Positions 21,579 through 36,234 of a stretch of 64,000 nucleotides of DNA are shown here, piece by piece. The stretch's first letter is position 1; every line of letters starts with the position of its first letter. The stretch is taken from positions 1-64,000 of the forward strand of contig JAIVFH010000058.1 of NCBI GenBank assembly GCA_025765595.1. Reading direction: 5' to 3'. The notes below the pieces were generated by a model, which was not told the origin of the DNA, made no database searches, and saw nothing but the letters and a program-made list of their open reading frames with translations. The stretch comes from Obelidium mucronatum. Its lineage: Eukaryota > Chytridiomycota > Chytridiomycetes > Chytridiales > Chytriomycetaceae. Both the position numbers and the translations under genes were made by a program.

Positions 21579-22831
21579 ATGGCCAACATTGTCGACTCCA
21601 TCGCACGCTGGGCTCTTCCTCTTGGAATTGTGGCAAGCGGCTTGCAATACTCAATGTACGATGGTAAGTAATTCACTCTTTTGCTTGTCTGTCCTTTCTA
21701 GGTCGCAACTAACAGCCTGCTTCAACCCATGCATTCCCTCTGCATTTCCTCTGCAGTCAAGGGAGGCCACCGTGCTGTTCTCTTTGATCGTATCCGCGGA
21801 GTTTTGCCAGACACTGTTGAGTATCTGTTGCTTCCTCCACATTGTGTCATGTTTGAGTTAACACAAAACCAACACACGCCTCTCCTCCGTCTCTGTCGCA
21901 CAGGTTTCTGAGGGAACTCACTTCCTTGTCCCTTGGTTGCAGAAGGCTGTCGTGTTTGATGTCCGCACCCGGCCCCGCAATATTTCCACAACCACGGGGT
22001 CCAAGGATATGCAGATGGTGTCTCTGACTTTGAGAGTATTGGTGCGTTTCAATCAACCCCTCGACTTTTTGGCATGCGGATGAAGGAAGAGCGGGGCTCT
22101 GGCTTGCGTCTTGAGAGAAGGAAGGGTGTGCGTCTTGAGCCAACAGTAACGAAGCCCTACATTCGCGACTGCTAAACCCCACCCCCTACTTCATTATACA
22201 GCACCGCCCAGAGTACACACAGTTGTCCACAATCTACCAATCCCTCGGTCTCGACTACGACGACCGTGTTCTTCCATCCATTGGAAACGAAGTGCTCAAA
22301 TCGATTGTTGCTCAGTTTGATGCGTCCGAGTTGATTACGCAGCGCGAACTTGTCTCGCAAAGAATCCGTGACGATCTCGTGAAGCGATCCAGCGAATTCT
22401 CTATTGTGTTGGAAGACGTGTCCATCACCCACCTGACTTTCGGAAAAGAGTTCACGAATGCAGTTGCGTAGCCGTTTTTTTTTGTTGGGAATCACTTGTT
22501 TCGGGTGGAGTTCATTTGAATTTACGGTTTGTTGCACACACAGGTCGAGCAAAAGCAAATCGCGCAGCAGGAAGCCGAACGCGCCAAGTTTGTGGTTGAG
22601 AAGGCGGAGCAGGAGAAGTTGGCTGCCATCATCAAAGCGGAAGGAGACGCCACGGCAGCCGACTTGATTTCCAAGGCCATCAGCAAGGCTGGTCAGGGAT
22701 TGGTCGACCTGCGTCGTATTGAAGCGAGCAAGGAAATTGCAAACACTTTGAGCGGAGCGAGAAACGTGACGTACTTGCCTGGAGGATCAGGCAACAACCT
22801 GCTGCTCAACTTGGGCAACCAGCAGTCATGA
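21579..22831 (+). CDS. PHB1: Prohibitin-1, copy A
   Basis: Five exons (21579-21663, 21757-21815, 21904-22041, 22202-22462, 22544-22831) join in phase to 276 residues, the usual PHB1 length. Prohibitins form ring complexes with PHB2 in the mitochondrial inner membrane and act on respiratory-chain assembly and m-AAA protease activity. Seen here: a short hydrophobic N-terminal anchor ([20 protein letters not shown]), the SPFH/band-7 core ([40 protein letters not shown]) and the conserved C-terminal helical part ([20 protein letters not shown]). Introns 2 and 4 use GTTGAG and GTTGCG donors. AATAAA lies at about 22866. Copy B is identical in protein. Confidence 0.95.
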
Positions 22832-23107
22832 ATACACTGATGCGTTGGGTGTGGCGTTGCCGGTCAATAAAATTAAGTTTTGCAATTGATTCAAACAAGT
22901 ACAAGATGGAATATGTTCATACGCAAAACAACATGCAGATGGATAACGTACTAAAAATGTATTGTATTTGCTCTGGAGACACTGGAACGTACATTCCTCC
23001 TTCAACCAAACCATCCACAAGTCCATTTCCCACACAACACTTTGAGACATCAATCTCTAGAAACTTTGAACAGAAAAAACAACTGGCGCAGGGTGATTGC
23101 AGCTGAT

Positions 23108-23766
<659 letters not shown>

Positions 23767-23778
23767 TTTTGAATGTTA

Positions 23779-24334
23779 GAGGGGTGGGAAAATTCACAAC
23801 TTGAATAAAGCTCACTCAAGACCAAAGGCGTAGAAAGGCGTTTACCGATCCAGAACTCCCAGAGCCATCAAAATTGCCGCTAACGTCGTAAAGCCATCCA
23901 GTAAGTTTACGAGAATATTTTTGGGGCTCAAGGTCGAGTCGCGTTGATTTATTTTATTCCATCACTTGAACTGCAGTCTGAAAGTTTTGAAGATGCGGAT
24001 TCTGAAGACAGAACGGACTTATACCGGAAAGCCAGCCGCCTGCTTGGCTTTTCACTTTACTCATTTCGGACTCGCGACTTGCCAAGGCAACACACGTATT
24101 TTTTGAGGGTTTGACGGGAAGTTTGAGTACTCGGTGAAATGCACTGGACACCAGCTACTACAAGGCAAAAACTCTGGTTTAAATTAAGTGCGCTGCGGTT
24201 TGCTTGAGGCTACTACGCCACTTTACATTATTGACCAATGTTCATAACTTACCACACTGAACATTGAAAAAATTGGGATATCAAGGTGCTCAGCAAACAC
24301 AACATTGATATTATATCTTTAAAAATCTGTCAAT
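23779..24334. other. Intergenic region upstream of RPS30-A and the GH18 pair
   Basis: Unique loop sequence that must hold the promoters of RPS30-A (minus) and the first GH18 gene (plus). No coding region recognised. Confidence 0.5.
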
Positions 24335-26202
24335 ATGCTCTTCTTTCAGTTTGCTTTGGCTGCTACTGTTGCTGCGTCCTTCTTCCAAGATCTTGTCAAT
24401 TACGACCGCGATCGTATTCGCCAAGAACCACCGAAAGTTAAAAATGCAAATAGTCATACATCTTCTGCATCTATAGACGTGGACTCATCAAGGCAGGAAG
24501 CTGTCTCTGCTTTTGCGAACTTGACAGGGTTTATTTCTGGGAATGTGACAATCTCAGCATCTGGAAAAGTCGAAGCCATCATCACTGGGCTGCCTGCATA
24601 CAGACGAATCGGCATTGCACTAACGAAAGTCCGAGATTTTACTGCCATCAAGGTGTCTTGGCAATGTGACTACGACTTGTCCGCCCCAGAGTCACATCTA
24701 CTCTGCGAACTTTCCGCTGACGGGAATGGAAGCATCAGCTATGCCAATACCTTGACAGGCACTGCTTTTGACTTTTCTCTTTCTAATCTCGGAAGCCACG
24801 GGCTGGTTGTGCTTCATGAACAAGAATTTTGCCCAAAAGGAGTTCCGCTTGCGACAGCCCCCCTCGCCCTTCACAACGTTACCACAAATGCCACTACATT
24901 TCAAAATTCTGGTGCTTTTTTCAACGGTAAAGCCAACAAGGCTGATTTTCTCGAAGATATTGGAACCACGCTGCTTGAAATTCCTACAGTCGCCCCCACT
25001 ACCACCGCCACTAAAAGTACACCAGTACAAACCGATGAAATACAGGAGCCTCTACCAGGCAAGCCAAGTAAGGTTCCAGCGCCTGCAGCCCCTCTGTCGA
25101 AGAAAGTTACGTATGTGGATCAGTTGGTATATGCACCGACAGCTGCACAACTTGCAGTTCCAGGACATTCTGAAAATGACTACAATATTGTCAATTTTGC
25201 ATTTTGGGTCGAGATAAAGGGTCCAATGGATGCAGCGATTAGCTGGACACGACTTCCGGCTGCAACGAGAGAGGCATACATTAACGCTTTTCATTCCGCA
25301 GGAAAAAGGATTCTAATCAGGTGAATTTTATTTTTATACTCGTCGCAATTTGTGAAGCTGATCATTTGTACTATAGCGCGTTTGGAGAGATGGATGCACC
25401 AGCAACCAACGGTATTGATCCAATTGACTGTGCAAATCGACTTGCTGCATTTGTCATTGAATACGGATTCGATGGTGTAGATGTTGATTTTGAAGATCAT
25501 AAAGCCTTTGCAAGTGGAAAAGCTGAACCGTGGCTCATTGCTTTCACAAAGACCCTGCGATCCTTACTTCCAAGCCCAGAATATTCAATCTCACATGCCC
25601 CACAGGCACCTCTTTTTATGGAAAGCAAAGCTTTATTTCCGAGAGGCGCCTATATCACAGTCGCTAAAGCCGTGGGGGGTTTAATCGATTGGTACAACAT
25701 CCAATTTTACAATCAAGGGAACGAAGGTTATGACAATTGCACAACTCTGTTGACAAAATCGGGAGGGTACATTCCGAATACATCAGTATTTGAAATTGCT
25801 GCCAAAGGTATTCCGCTTTCTAAACTTGTGATTGGGAAGCCGTCGAGTGGAAAGGGTGCTACCAACAGCGGATACGTCGACGGAGCAACTTTGTCCAAAT
25901 GTGTTATTCAAGCACAGAAACTGGGTTGGAGTGCAGGAGTTATGGGTTGGAACTTTGAATTGGACCCGGAAGGAAAGTGGATCAGGTCGGCGGCAAGCAG
26001 TTTGGATGGTAATGCACGTGTAGCTCCAACAACGACAGCAACATTATCAGCAAAACCCAATATTACTCCTGATATTTTATCACCAGAAGACACGTACTAT
26101 GACCCTGTCTATGGTCTGTTGGTCCTTTCTGAGTCTGACATCAATATCCCCATCTATTTCCACATGATTTGCGGTTTCACAGCAGTATTATTATTGGCTT
26201 AA
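24335..26202 (+). CDS. Secreted GH18 chitinase-like protein with SOD-like N-terminal domain (gene A)
   Basis: Exons 24335-25320 and 25377-26202, 603 residues. A signal peptide (MLFFQFALAATVAAS) leads to a domain at about 50-190 that follows the beta-barrel pattern of Cu/Zn superoxide dismutases (GKVEAIITGLPAYRRIGIAL, LGSHGLVVLHEQEFCPKGVP) but lacks the copper-binding histidine set. A Thr/Pro-rich linker follows, then a GH18 barrel with the catalytic DGVDVDFED motif, general acid Glu368, and the downstream IQFYNQGNEGY and GWNFELDP strands. The C-terminal hydrophobic tail (about 575-603) may be a GPI-anchoring signal. Likely chitin or cell-wall remodelling at the surface. The intron falls right before the SAFGEMDAP strand, as in gene B. 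Confidence 0.85.
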
Positions 26203-26349
26203 AATAAACTTGGTTTAGCATTTTTCGAACAATTAAAATATCATGTTTGAGTTCAAAACTGCATGTTGTGTTCAAGTCGTGAACCCAGAAATCGGCCAAT
26301 AAAGCGCAGATTTATCGAAACACTCATCTTCAAAATTTTGGCATCGTGA

Positions 26350-28238
26350 ATGCTTATCGTTTACGTACTTTTGGCTGCTGCCGTCACCGCTACTGATCCG
26401 TTCTTCAAGATCGTCAATGCGAATACCAAACAAAAAGCCACAGCAAGCGAAAATAAGTCTCAAATGAGTCTTCCTGATCTTGCTACTGCCTTTTTCGCGT
26501 CATCTCATGTTTCGGGAGCAGTCAGTATTTCTGCCACTGGTACTTTGGAAACTATGATTACAGGCCTCCCCGCATACAGAGCCATAAGCGTTGCCTTAAC
26601 CCAAGTCGGTGACTTTTCTGCTGTTAAAATGTCTTCAACATGTGAACACGACGCTTCAACGCCTACTTCTTTTCTACTCGGCGAATATTTGGCTGACCAG
26701 CAAGGAACGGTGAACGCTTCAAGTTCTCTCGCCGTGTTTGACGTGACTATTTCCAGCCTGGCTGGACATGGTGTGGTTATTTTGCAAGATCCAGCCTTTT
26801 GTCCAAACGGAGTCCCATTAGCTGGATCCCCACTGGTTGTGGAGTCCAACTTGATGGGAAAGTCTCAAAGATTGACTTTCTCATCAATTGGCGAATTTCT
26901 CAATGCCGGTCAAGATATCGAAGGATCCAATGGCAGGTCTAACAAGGCTGAGATGCCCCACATTGCGTCCGTCGTTTCTGAACCAGTTGGTACCCTCCTT
27001 GCTGAAACGAAAACGACAAGTGCTCGGTCCTCGACGCGGTCCCAAATATCTTCCAAGCCCTCCTCCAGTGTAATTTCGGCGCCTTCAGAAGCCTCACTTC
27101 CTTCTGGGAACGTCACTATTCCAGCCCCTCGGTTACCGACTTCCAAAAAAGTCACTTACGTCAACCAACTTGCAAACTCGCCCACAGCCGCACAGTTTGC
27201 TGTTCCGGGATTCGCAGACAATGATTACAACATTATAAACTATGCTTTTTGGCTCGATGTCAGGGGCCCTGTGGACACAGCGCTGTCCTGGGTTCGTTTG
27301 TCTGAATCGACTCGGCAAGCATACGTTAATGCCTTCCACCAGGCTGGCAAGCGGCTTCTTATCAGGTGAGAATATTCTCTTTGTGTCTCAAATTTCAATC
27401 ACGCGCCCTGACCTTTTTTCTTCAAAGTGCATTTGGAGAAACAGATGCACCAGCATCGGCAGGAACAGACCCAGTTGACTGTGCGAAAAGACTTGCAGCG
27501 TTCGTAATCAAGTACGGATTTGATGGAGTTGATGTGGATTTTGAGGATCATGCGGCGTTTTCAAGTGGAAAAGCCGAGCCTTGGCTTATTGCCTTCACAA
27601 AAGAGCTTCGGTCCTTACTACCAAGTCCTCAATATGCAATTTCGCATGCCCCACAAGCCCCGCTATTCATGGAAAGTAAAGCCTTATTCCCAGGAGGAGG
27701 TTATCTCACCATTGACAAGGCCGTTGGAAATGATATTGATTGGCACAACATCCAGTTCTACAATCAAGGGAACGAAGGGTATGACTCGTGTGTTACTCTC
27801 TTCACACAATCAACCCCGAATACACCAAAAACTTCCGTGTTTGAAATTGCATCAAAAGGGATCCACCTTTCCAAACTTGTGGTTGGAAAGCCAGCGGCGA
27901 AAAAAGGAGCAACAAACACAGGATACATGTTAAATGCCGATCTTGCAGCATGTATAGGCCACGGAAAAGAGTTGGGTTGGAAAGCTGGTGTGATGGGGTG
28001 GAATTTTGAGTTGGACCCAAATGGAGATTGGATTTATGATGTGGCCAATTGTTTGGAAGAAGACGAAGTGTTGGAGACAGAGAGTGCCACCGTCTCACTT
28101 GAATTAGCACCTACCGAAACTCCAGAGCCAGAAGATACATACTTCGATCCCATATATGGGCTTCTAAACCTTTCAAGTTGCAAACTTCTGTTCCCCAACT
28201 TTGTGCTACTTTCCTTAATCGCAGCTCTTTTCTTTTAG
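26350..28238 (+). CDS. Secreted GH18 chitinase-like protein with SOD-like N-terminal domain (gene B)
   Basis: Tandem paralogue of gene A, 147 bp downstream. Exons 26350-27365 and 27428-28238, 608 residues, with the intron in the same place. Signal peptide MLIVYVLLAAAVTAT; degenerate SOD-like domain (TLETMITGLPAYRAISVALT, LAGHGVVILQDPAFCPNGVP); Ser/Thr/Pro linker; GH18 domain with DGVDVDFED (general acid Glu378), IQFYNQGNEGYDSC and MGWNFELDPNGDW; C-terminal hydrophobic tail. Protein divergence between A and B is clear, so this duplication is much older than the surrounding inverted repeat. AATAAA occurs at about 28254. Confidence 0.85.
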
Positions 28239-28450
28239 TTCCTAACGAAATCAAATAAAACATTATGTCAGTAATATGTCGTCCAAAAGTAACCTCAACA
28301 ACTCAATGCGCCGATGATGCTTCGGACAACGAAGCAACTCTGCCCTGAATGTTTGTTTCGCGATTAAAAATATTGGTTCGAGGTTGAGTTCGTGGGTGTA
28401 ATAAAAGTATCTCCATTGACCATTTTTCACAGTCCTCTTAACATTCAAAA

Positions 28451-29096
<646 letters not shown>

Positions 29097-29372
29097 ATCA
29101 GCTGCAATCACCCTGCGCCAGTTGTTTTTTCTGTTCAAAGTTTCTAGAGATTGATGTCTCAAAGTGTTGTGTGGGAAATGGACTTGTGGATGGTTTGGTT
29201 GAAGGAGGAATGTACGTTCCAGTGTCTCCAGAGCAAATACAATACATTTTTAGTACGTTATCCATCTGCATGTTGTTTTGCGTATGAACATATTCCATCT
29301 TGTACTTGTTTGAATCAATTGCAAAACTTAATTTTATTGACCGGCAACGCCACACCCAACGCATCAGTGTAT

Positions 29373-30625
29373 TCATGACTGCTGGTTGCCCAAGTTGAGC
29401 AGCAGGTTGTTGCCTGATCCTCCAGGCAAGTACGTCACGTTTCTCGCTCCGCTCAAAGTGTTTGCAATTTCCTTGCTCGCTTCAATACGACGCAGGTCGA
29501 CCAATCCCTGACCAGCCTTGCTGATGGCCTTGGAAATCAAGTCGGCTGCCGTGGCGTCTCCTTCCGCTTTGATGATGGCAGCCAACTTCTCCTGCTCCGC
29601 CTTCTCAACCACAAACTTGGCGCGTTCGGCTTCCTGCTGCGCGATTTGCTTTTGCTCGACCTGTGTGTGCAACAAACCGTAAATTCAAATGAACTCCACC
29701 CGAAACAAGTGATTCCCAACAAAAAAAAACGGCTACGCAACTGCATTCGTGAACTCTTTTCCGAAAGTCAGGTGGGTGATGGACACGTCTTCCAACACAA
29801 TAGAGAATTCGCTGGATCGCTTCACGAGATCGTCACGGATTCTTTGCGAGACAAGTTCGCGCTGCGTAATCAACTCGGACGCATCAAACTGAGCAACAAT
29901 CGATTTGAGCACTTCGTTTCCAATGGATGGAAGAACACGGTCGTCGTAGTCGAGACCGAGGGATTGGTAGATTGTGGACAACTGTGTGTACTCTGGGCGG
30001 TGCTGTATAATGAAGTAGGGGGTGGGGTTTAGCAGTCGCGAATGTAGGGCTTCGTTACTGTTGGCTCAAGACGCACACCCTTCCTTCTCTCAAGACGCAA
30101 GCCAGAGCCCCGCTCTTCCTTCATCCGCATGCCAAAAAGTCGAGGGGTTGATTGAAACGCACCAATACTCTCAAAGTCAGAGACACCATCTGCATATCCT
30201 TGGACCCCGTGGTTGTGGAAATATTGCGGGGCCGGGTGCGGACATCAAACACGACAGCCTTCTGCAACCAAGGAACAAGAAAGTGAGTTCCCTCAGAAAC
30301 CTGTGCGACAGAGACGGAGGAGAGGCGTGTGTTGGTTTTGTGTTAACTCAAACATGACACAATGTGAAGGGAGCAACAGATACTCAACAGTGTCTGGCAA
30401 AACTCCGCGGATACGATCAAAGAGAACAGCACGGTGGCCTCCCTTGACTGCAGAGGAAATGCAGAGGGAATGCATGGGTTGAAGCAGGCTGTTAGTTGGG
30501 ACCTAGAAAGGACAGACAAGCAATAGAGTGAATTACTGACCATCGTACATTGAGTATTGCAAGCCGCTTGCCACAATTCCAAGAGGAAGAGCCCAGCGTG
30601 CGATGGAGTCGACAATGTTGGCCAT
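29373..30625 (-). CDS. PHB1: Prohibitin-1, copy B
   Basis: Exons 30625-30541, 30447-30389, 30300-30163, 30002-29742 and 29660-29373 give the same 276-residue protein as copy A; the substitutions I spotted in exons are synonymous (for example in the HFLVPW block). The upstream sequence differs completely from that of copy A beyond about 6 bp from the ATG, so the two copies have different promoters. The domain description is as for copy A. Confidence 0.95.
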
Positions 30626-30753
30626 GATTTGATTTATGAAAAGTATTTATTTACTTTATGAGAACTTATTCACTTTATTATTTCATTCTCTTAAAAAAAG
30701 GAAGATTTTCCGTTGAGATTTCCAATTTTCCCCCCCAACTTTTTCTTCACCCA

Positions 30754-33700
30754 ATGCCGCAACTACAACAGCAACAGCAACAGCAGACGCAGCAGAAGCA
30801 ACAGTTAAACGACGATGGGTTCGACCCTGAGGGCGGCGGAGGCGGGTTTGCGATGGACTTTGGCGACGACAACGACTACTTTGGCACTGGCACGGACAGC
30901 ACTCAAATCGCCGACTCGTACGGCGGCGACGCCAGCAGCAACGCGTACAGCAACTACAACCACTCGTACGCGCAGGATCCGTGGTTCGCGAACCCCGACT
31001 CGTACGCGACAAACTCGTTCGAGCCCGAGGCCGACGAGCCCGAGCCCGCGCCCGAGTTCGCGGCGGACGCCGGCGCCGCGCAGCCGCAGCCGCAACCGCA
31101 GGCGCAGGCGACTGCGGACGGCGCCGGCGCCGCGCACCCGGCGGCGCACGCGCAAACGCTGCCGGCGCCAGGCGACGCTTCGGCGCCGCGCCCCGTGCCG
31201 CCGCCCGTCGCAACGGCGGCGAGGCCGGCGCCGGGCGACAAAGGTGCGTTTCTTTTTTCTTTCTTTTTCTTTTCTTTTCTGGCTGCTTCGGCGGCTGCAC
31301 GGCTTCTTTGACACGTCTATTTCCCCAATAAATCAGTCAACCAACACACTCCGCTGGCCGGAACGGTCGGCCACCCAATGTACGGCTCAAATGTTACTTT
31401 TACTCCTATGAACGGCGCCTCGCCGCTGTCTCCCAACGGCCATGTTCCTCCTGTCGGCTATGGATCCGCAATCACTGCTGATCAAGACCCATCCGATGTG
31501 GCTGCCACTTCTTCGTACCACCACGAAACTCTGATTGAAACCAATTTAGTCGCGTCCTATAAGTGGACCATTGATGCGTTTTCTTCCATTTCAGACGAAA
31601 AGATTGTTTCTCCGCCATTTGGGTCTTCAGATCACCCTTGGCAGTTGGTGGTATATCCCCGTGGTTCTTTAAAAAGTAGTTCTGAGGATGATGCTGAGAA
31701 TGATCAAGTGGGTCGTTTTCTATCCTGCTTTTTGAGACCGTTGAAAACATTACGTGAAATTGAAGAAGGTGATTTATTGTCTATTCACAAGATTAGGTTG
31801 TTGACGCCGTTGCTACTTTTTTTTTTTGTACAGGCGAGGATTGGTTCCGCCCTGTGCGGCGATTCACCATTCGTGTTCACAAACCAAGGCAGCAACCAGA
31901 GCGCCCATCGTATGGTTATTCAGAAGAGGATGACCAACAGCCTGAAGAGTCTTTTTCGTACACAATAAGCCCATCCCACCCCCTTGCCGACGAAATCCCT
32001 GAAGACGTGCTAGTTCAAGACACTTCTGTTGACACTGAATTCAATGGGTTTGCCGCGTCGGTTCCTGGTTGGGGATTCACCACCTTACTACCATTGGAAG
32101 ACCAGCTACCGCTTGCTCTTGACCCAAATACCGGGTCCCTTACCCTTAGCGCCTGTGTGGAATCATTACCAACTGTTCCCTGGACAACACAAACATACTC
32201 TTGGGCCATACCAGGAATCCAAAACGAGATTGATTCTCAAATATCCACTTTAGTCAGTCCAGCATTTGGGCCACCAAATGCGCAATGGACAATCCACTTG
32301 AATCCCGAGTACTCTTCTCAGACCGTAAGCGCGTTCCTCCAACCAAGTCTCTCCCCAGCAGAATTAGATTCTCCAAACTGGACGAGGAGTATTTCTTCAT
32401 TTACACTGAAAATCCAAAGCCCTCAATCTGAATATGGGTACACGCATAGCCCATCTCATGTTAGCTCAAAGACTCTGACGGGAGGCTACACGTTTTCAGC
32501 CCCTGACAACTTGAGCACGGGTTGGCCTGGCATGTTGCGGCTGGATCAAATTGCAGGATGTGTGGATTCACATGGAATCTTCCGTGTTGATGTCGAAGTT
32601 ACCTGGATCAGTTCAAGTGCTGTTGTTACCCATCAAGCAGCCGGCACATCTTCCGTTATGAATGCTGTAGGACTAAGTGTTACTAATGGAATCAGCGAAG
32701 AGGAGGTCCAAGAGCGCCTCGCCAAAGTTGAAGCGGAATGGGAGACTAAAATGCAAGCGTTGGTGCTTGAAAAGCAAAATTTGAGCGTAGAGATTGTAGA
32801 GTTGGAAGCAAATGTTTCGGCCACTCAAGCTGAATTGTCCAAGGAAGCTGATAAAGTGTCTGATTTGAAGGTGGAGCTTTCGACTTCGCGGGACAAGGAA
32901 CAAGCGTTGGCAGAAATGGAAGAAAGAGTGAAAGTATTTAAAGCCAGAGTTGCTCTATTACGTGCTGGGTTTGAGGACGGGGTTGAGACACGTCATGGTG
33001 GTGATGACGGCAGTGATGTTCATGATTCCCCTGCGCCTTCTAAAGTTGGTTTGCATCTTATTTATTCGGATGAGGAAAAGAAGGAGGACAACTTTTTTGT
33101 GTTGAAGGCCAGAGTGCTGAAGTTGGAGGCCGATTTGGCAACGGCTCATGAACTTGCAAGAACGCAAAAGGCGCAATTAGTAGATGCCAGGATTTTTGGA
33201 GCATCAGACAGACCAATGAGTCCCACAGTGCACAGACGGATGTCATTTATCAGTGAATGTCCAGACGGCCCCCTTGCCGTTGCTGAAGTGTTGGAAAATG
33301 TGACACAAGAACTCGAGGCTGCTCGCCAGTCTCTAGATGAGTTTTATAATCGTGGGGCCTATTCACATGATGTCGCGGCTCAAGTAACTGAAAAGAGCGC
33401 TGCTTTGGCGGATACATCCAGTTGAGTATTTTTTTAATAGGACACTGCGGTTGTTTTACTTATCCGTTTTATTATTTTCTTAAAAAAGTGCTTTATGCGG
33501 AACTGTCGCTCACTCGAGCTTCTCTTTTTGATTCCTGCTTTCACCATGAGCCACACAATTTCCCAACCCAGAATCCAAACTCCCAAGTCAGCGTGATGAT
33601 TTACGAAATTGAGCAGCTGATGGCTGAAGTGGACCACCAGTCTGCATATTTAAAGCCCCAAGCTTATGGTCAACACCAATACCCTCAACAAGGCGGTTAC

Positions 33701-35808
33701 TCTCCTTATGCAAACTCAAACCAAATGGCAATGAGTCCTTCTCAATACGCCCAGTCTCTTTCAATAAATACCCAGCAGCAGCAGCAGCAATACCAGTCGA
33801 CTGAAAGTCTGACGAAAATCCACGAACTTGAACTCCAAATTGAGCACTTTAAAACTCAATCCGAGATGCTTGCCGCCGAACTAGCATCCAAGAATCGATT
33901 GGATCAGCTCAAAGCACAAGGAATTTTCGAAGCAAACAGCCCTGGATTTCCAGCTAGCGTCATGTCAAGCCCTGGAGGTGCCCGAGGGATTATGAAATTT
34001 GGATCTACGGGGGCAGTACACGCCAGAGGGCGTGGTGATATGTACCCGGAACCATGGACCCCGGTTGGAAAGGACGGTGGCCCCGTTAGTGCAGCTGAAC
34101 TTTCTGTGAGTTGCAAAACAAATTTTTTTTTTGTTTACCTTTCGCTTACCCCCAAAAAAAATCTTTGTTGCATGTCTAGAAAATGTTGGCTTCACTTCAA
34201 CAATCCAGTTCCACCAGAAACTTTGTCAGCGCCACGTTATTCCTTGTAACACTTTTAGCCACCACTTTTGTGAGTTATGCGACTCTCCACGTGCATTGCC
34301 ATCCATCGAGCACGCAGGCCAATTCTCTACTCTGCCAAACGACCGTTCCAATCTATAACTCTCTCTCAGTCGCATGGCACACTGCTGCACAGAAATTCGT
34401 CAGTGATGTTGTTCCATACACATCCAACACGCTCTCTAGTGCAACGCAGAGCACTCTCCATGTGTTGGACCAAGTTGACAAGAAAGTCAAGAAGGATTGG
34501 GAACGAGCTGAACGTGAGCGAGTGGCCAAAATAGCAATGGAGAAGGAAAAGTGGGAACTTGAAAAACAGGCCAAAGAAGCGCAATTGAAACTTGATTTAT
34601 TGGAGCAAAAGAAAATGGAGGAGTTGAGATTGAGAGAAAAGAATTTGATTGAAAAGTGGGAGAGTGAGAGGAAGGCCAAGGATGAAAAGGTGGAGGCTGA
34701 ACGTAAGGCCAAGGAAGAAGCGGCAAGAAAGCAGTTGGATGAGTGGATTGAAAATGAGAAGAGAAAAGCTGCTGAAAAGATGAAACTGGATGTCGTTCGG
34801 GCGCCTTTGAATCAGGATCTACCAGAAGTTGTAAGGAAGGAGGAAGAAGCGAACACTGTTGTTGCAGAAAGCTCGATTCCAGGTTGGTTTTTTTTTAGAG
34901 TACAAGCAGTTGGTTTTAATTTTTTTCTTTCGAAAGCAGTGGTTTCAGTTACGGCCTCATCCGTGTCCAAAACTACCACCAGCAGCAGCAGTACTAGTAG
35001 CAGCATCTCATCGAACACAGCTGCTGCTTCTACTAGTGTCTCATCATCCGCCAGCACCGTCATTGCTGTCCCAACAAATTCTATTGAAGGAAGTGACAAG
35101 CCATCAGCACCAATTCCAACTGCTAGTTCCGACATACCAATCCCAGTGACGAGTGCTTCAGCTGCGGCTCCTGTCCAGACGTCAAAAATTGCTGTACCAG
35201 CACCGCCACCAAAGAGGGCCGGTCCACCTCCCATTGTCCCACCACCACCCGTTGTACCCCCAAGAGTCAGCGTGGCTAGTAGCATTATATCTTCAGCGCC
35301 AGTTTCTTCGTCATCTACTGTCTCCTCTGTTGCCGAGCCAACACCTGAAGTAATTGTTGAGCCAGCCACTGACATAAAGGTTGAAGAGTTGCAAGAAGAA
35401 TTGCCCACTCCAGTAGTTGATGTGCCAGCCGTTAACAAAGAAGTTGAAAATGCAGTCCCTGTGCCAGCGCCATCTGTTGAAGTTGTAGAATCGAATGAAC
35501 ATATTGCGGCATCCAAAGACGCAGTCTCGTCTGACGAACCAACGATAGTAGTGACCTCGAAAGAAACAATTGCAATAACTAGCGTGATTACTGCTGAACC
35601 CATTATTGTGCAAGCAACCAGCCCAGTGGCTGTGCCTACCCCGACTCCAACTGTCACTGAAGTTGTTGTGAAACCAGAAGGGCCAGTAATTGAAGCCAAT
35701 GCTGAAGTTATCCTGGAAAATGATGCTATTGCAGAAATTCCACCCGAGGAAGTTGAGAGTTCTTCTCCTTCCGAAAAAGAACCAATACCAGGCGAGAATG
35801 ACGCCTAA
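30754..35808 (+). CDS. Large MATH-domain, coiled-coil, membrane-anchored protein
   Basis: Six exons (30754-31243, 31337-31768, 31834-33420, 33489-34105, 34180-34882, 34937-35808) join in phase to about 1566 residues. Order: Gln/Ala/Pro-rich N-terminus (1-163); MATH-like domain 1 (about 238-320, YKWTIDAFSS ... RRFTIRVHKP); MATH-like domain 2 (about 429-565, TYSWAIPGI ... FRVDVEVTW); coiled coils (about 580-740); Gln-rich linker; one membrane segment (about 1054-1075, FVSATLFLVTLLATTFVSYA); a strongly charged Lys/Glu coiled coil (about 1115-1220); Ser/Pro/Val-rich tail. MATH domains bind peptides, often in TRAF or ubiquitin-ligase adaptors, but no RING, BTB or protease domain is present. Introns 3 and 5 use GTTG donors. 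If intron 3 is wrong, the gene would split in two near 33424. Confidence 0.7.
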
Positions 35809-35879
35809 AACCAAAACGATGTGTGACTATTATTGAGATGTGTGACTGTAGCCTGTTACTTTTATTACAATACCGCTTT

Positions 35880-36234
35880 TATTTTTATTTTTCTTTTCAG
35901 GATGGATAACCTTTCTTTCTTTTTTTTATCCTCCCTTTTTTTTGGGTTTGACTTCTGAATAGAAATAACAATGTAAAGCTATTTTTTTGATCTTATCAAC
36001 AAACTCACGTAAATATTTGATTTGATACTTCCATTTTACGCTTCGGCTTGAAGCTCGGTCCAAGCTGGAATAATACTCACATTTGTTCGGCTGCTGAGTC
36101 CGCCGCAAAAAATGATTGATGTTGAGCTGTTCCGGTCCGGGAAAGGTGGCGTTTTGTGGGCTTGTGCGTTTCCGAGCTGAGTGGCGGTAACCCCAACAAA
36201 AGAACAAAAACAAGCCGACAAGGAAAATTATCAA
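35880..36234. other. Intergenic region
   Basis: T-rich sequence after the MATH gene and before the small zinc-finger gene. Frames at 35926-36321 on the minus strand do not resemble a protein. Confidence 0.4.

Noticed and set aside
33422..35808. Second gene starting after the MATH gene
   Set aside because: There is almost no space for a promoter, and a GTTGAG...AAAAAG intron joins the frames in phase, with the same donor type as seen in PHB1. Kept as an alternative only.
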